The notes under the pieces: generated by a model
Told to the model about the DNA's origin: nothing
Databases searched by the model: none
What the model saw: the letters and a program-made list of their open reading frames with translations, nothing else
In this document: one piece after another, positions 31,960-34,198 of the stretch
Numbering within the stretch: the first letter of the stretch is position 1
How the letters are laid out: each line of letters starts with the position of its first letter
Translations under genes and position numbers: made by a program
Assembly (NCBI GenBank): GCA_009801015.1
Contig: VHZZ01001380.1
Span: 44,966 to 79,163 of the forward strand
DNA length: 34,198 nucleotides
Source: Silene noctiflora
Lineage: Eukaryota; Streptophyta; Magnoliopsida; Caryophyllales; Caryophyllaceae
Direction: 5' to 3'

Positions 31960-33406
31960 GTCATCATTCCCTCATCAAAAATAATTTATAAAATAACCCA
32001 ATTTAAGTAGTATAAATTGGGCGTCGATCACAAAGATGGCGGGGGTTTATACTCGGTTTACTCAAGTTCATGTTTAGTCTAACAAGAGAATAGATGGTGA
32101 ACTATTAACTAAGATGTAAACTATTAAACCGAAATGCAACTAAACTAAACAAATATGATAACAAGAGGTTATAAACAATTGATAAAGGAATAAGGTCTTT
32201 GGGTTCACCCAAGTAAGGTGGACTAGAATAAAGGGTCAACAAGTTATGGGTAACTAAATAGTTAGGTTTAAGCCCTAATTACTTAGGTCTCCTAAATTCC
32301 TTCACAAAGTTTTCACTTGGTCCAAACTCAACATGTATACACTATCTAACATCTCCTATCATCGTCATGTAAAAGGAGACTAAGCATAAATCAACAAAAG
32401 GCTTGAACTTTCATGCAAACATTTAATCAAAAACTTCATATGCATATACATGCAAACCAAACAATTACCCAAAACCCATATGTTAACTACCCATATTCAT
32501 TGTCCAAACCTCACTCAAGATCCCTTTACACCCTACAATAGACTACTCACTAATGCTTGTAAGACAAATGTAAACAAATAATGAAACAAACATAAGTAAA
32601 ACAATAGACATAGTACTAATTCAAACAACAAATAAATTGAACATAGAAATGAAAACAATTCAAAACAAAACTAAATAAGAAGAAGATTATACCAAACAAT
32701 AAGTAAAGCTTCAAACTTTGGATTAATAATGAAAGAGATTCTTCAATTTCTTTAATTACAAGCCAACTACTAAATGTAAACAATCCAACTAATGTAGATC
32801 TAAACTAATTTGTAGAGTAATTAACACTTAATTAAGGAAATATTAAAGTTTGATTAAGGAAATATTGAATGCTTAAATTAGGGTTTTTCTATCTAGGGTG
32901 TTGTGTCCAAAACATCTTATGAGAGTCTATTTATAATCTTCTCTAATTTGGGCCCAAAATGAGGAAATGAGAGGAAGTTGTGTTGAGAATGCTTCCCCAA
33001 CTTGCTGACCGGCCACCGACCAGGTTGCCAGCACCGTGCTCTTTTTCTTCTTTTCTTCTTCTTCTCAATGGAATTATTTGGCTAAGTATGGGTTGTGTCC
33101 CCCAGCCGGCTGGCCGGCTGCCGGCCTACCGGCAGAGAGCCCCTCCTTCACCATTTTCCATCTTCATATGTTGCTCCAGGCCGGTGGCCGGGTGGTCGGT
33201 TGCCAGTTGCCCTGCCGACAGCGACACCGACTCTTTTTCTCTTTTGTCAACAAAATTCCCATCAAATCCTCTAAGTATGGGGGAATGGCTTCCCAGCCGG
33301 CTGCCGGCCTATCGGCTGAGGAGCCCTTATCAGCTTTTCCTCCTTTTTTTCTCTTCTCATGCATACAGGATTGATTCACGAGCTTGCTCCTCATTCTGAT
33401 TCGCCT
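31960..33406 (-). mobile_element. LTR-like sequence, probable Ty3/gypsy fossil
   Basis: On the minus strand there is a TATAAATAG box (32927-32935). A GC-rich, GGCCGGC-repeat-bearing stretch lies upstream of it (33000-33335), and an AACCCTAATTT leader followed by about 900 bp of AT-rich non-coding sequence lies downstream. That layout fits an LTR (U3, R, U5) of a gypsy element. No primer-binding site, partner LTR or protein domain was found, and the ends are approximate. It abuts the Myb/SANT fragment on the left. Confidence 0.4.
33076..33335. repeat. Duplicated GGCCGGC-rich block
   Basis: Two copies of an AAGTATGGG ... CCAGCCGGCTG ... CCGGCCTA(C/T)CGGC(A/T)GAG ... GAGCCC order lie at about 33084-33141 and 33271-33327. 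They are separated by more GGCCGG-rich and TTTTTCT-rich sequence, some of it also repeated. The block is much more GC-rich than its surroundings. Confidence 0.65.
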
Positions 33407-34198
33407 TGTCACGACCCAATTTCCTAAAAAAAAGGCGACAGAGGCTTATAGCATGGGAGTGAAGCGAAATAAGAGGAAAAATGCAATCAATAAGGGGTCG
33501 AAACAGTCCCAAAAACGATCAAAAAGCATGAGAATAAAAAGGGGAATTGGTACAATTTAGGCACTTATCATTTAAACAGCTCAAGAGGTATTTGAAGAGC
33601 TATCAAGGATGGAGCTTGAACCAGTTACTCGTAAGAAAGCGTATAGGTTCTTAAGTGTCAAGCAAATGAGGGTGAGAGAGAGTTGTTTGGGAGCCCACTT
33701 GAGTAGCGAAAGGAGTATTTAATGGAGACGATGATTGACGAGTGAACCAACCTGAGGCCGGAGCCTATAAATAGAATATCATGGTTTTTTAATGCTCAGT
33801 ATTGCGGATGTCAGTAGACTTGAATCAATGTTTGATCTTGTTGCATGTCGTAAGATTTTAGTTATTTAAACACGTATGAACACTCATTTTAAGCTGTTAG
33901 CATGTGGACTTGTAATATTAAGCCTTGACTTTTCGATTTGCACTCGTGTTGGTCTTTTCAAAGACACGCATAGAACGAATTGTTTCACAACATGTGCACA
34001 AAAATAAGACATCTCATGGCCTAAGGAATGAATGACACACTTATACGTTTTGATATAACATGCAAACCGAGGAGACCTACTCACAACTTATATGGGGGTC
34101 GACAAGAATGTAGCGACCCAAAAGAGGCTCTAATCCTCACATATGAGTAGCTGGGTCGAGACAAAGGTCTAGTCTACGGCCTAAGGTCTCACAAGGTG
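33407..34198 (+). mobile_element. LTR-like sequence starting TGTCACGACCC, runs off the window
   Basis: TGTCACGACCC at 33407 is a frequent plant LTR start. A plus-strand TATAAATAG box (33766-33774) lies about 360 bp in, as in a U3 region. No LTR end, primer-binding site or coding domain is reached before the window ends. Family is not assigned; Ty3/gypsy is the likeliest. Confidence 0.45.

Noticed and set aside
32980-33412. 139-, 112- and 82-codon frames in the GC-rich block
   Set aside because: Several overlapping frames are open because of the GGCCGGC repeats; composition is repeat-like, with no domain.

Overview
The window is nuclear DNA from a flowering plant, very probably a eudicot. It carries split genes with GT-AG introns, nested LTR retrotransposons, a 5S-rRNA-bearing Cassandra TRIM element, Stowaway MITEs and tRNA-derived SINE-like sequence. 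The protein sequences point to a dicot. The genus cannot be fixed from the sequence; a Caryophyllales plant is only a guess.

Layout. Positions 1-6957 are a nest of retroelement fossils. A Ty3/gypsy-type LTR (5717-6957, minus) is broken into by a Sirevirus-like Ty1/copia element (281-5716, minus). That element is in turn interrupted by a complete Cassandra TRIM (867-1716, plus) and by another LTR (1-280, minus). Positions 6958-8156 are AT-rich intergenic DNA with short repeats.

Four host genes follow, all with complete exon-intron models that I assembled by eye from reading frames and splice sites. (1) 8235-9953, plus: a short-chain dehydrogenase/reductase of the glucose-and-ribitol-dehydrogenase (GRD) type, 4 exons, 328 aa, with an N-terminal hydrophobic segment. 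(2) 11827-17594, plus: urease accessory protein UreD, 8 exons, 289 aa. (3) 18463-26131, minus: UDP-N-acetylglucosamine pyrophosphorylase (UAP, GlcNAc1pUT), 15 exons, 500 aa. (4) 28343-30844, minus: a QRT3-like pectin-lyase-fold secreted protein, 3 exons, 509 aa. UreD and UAP converge tail to tail with about 870 bp between stop codons. The two genes are also close neighbours in Arabidopsis (At2g35035 and At2g35020), so this pair looks like old microsynteny.

The space between genes holds a roughly 460-bp foldback element, an ACGTCA-rich degenerate tandem array upstream of UreD, three small Stowaway-like MITEs inside or just behind UreD, a tRNA-derived SINE with a 54-nt A tail, and a decayed Myb/SANT-like gene fragment (about 31590-31948). 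The right end (31960-34198) looks like two LTR-type sequences in opposite orientation.

The four genes do not form one pathway. UreD serves urea-nitrogen recycling, UAP makes UDP-GlcNAc for glycans and GPI anchors, QRT3-like proteins act on pectin, and the GRD-type SDR is a sugar or sugar-alcohol dehydrogenase family. I found no convincing new biological system. The most useful observations are the microsynteny, the MITE load on UreD with a possible MITE-supplied poly(A) signal, and the extreme poly(T) tract at a UAP splice acceptor.
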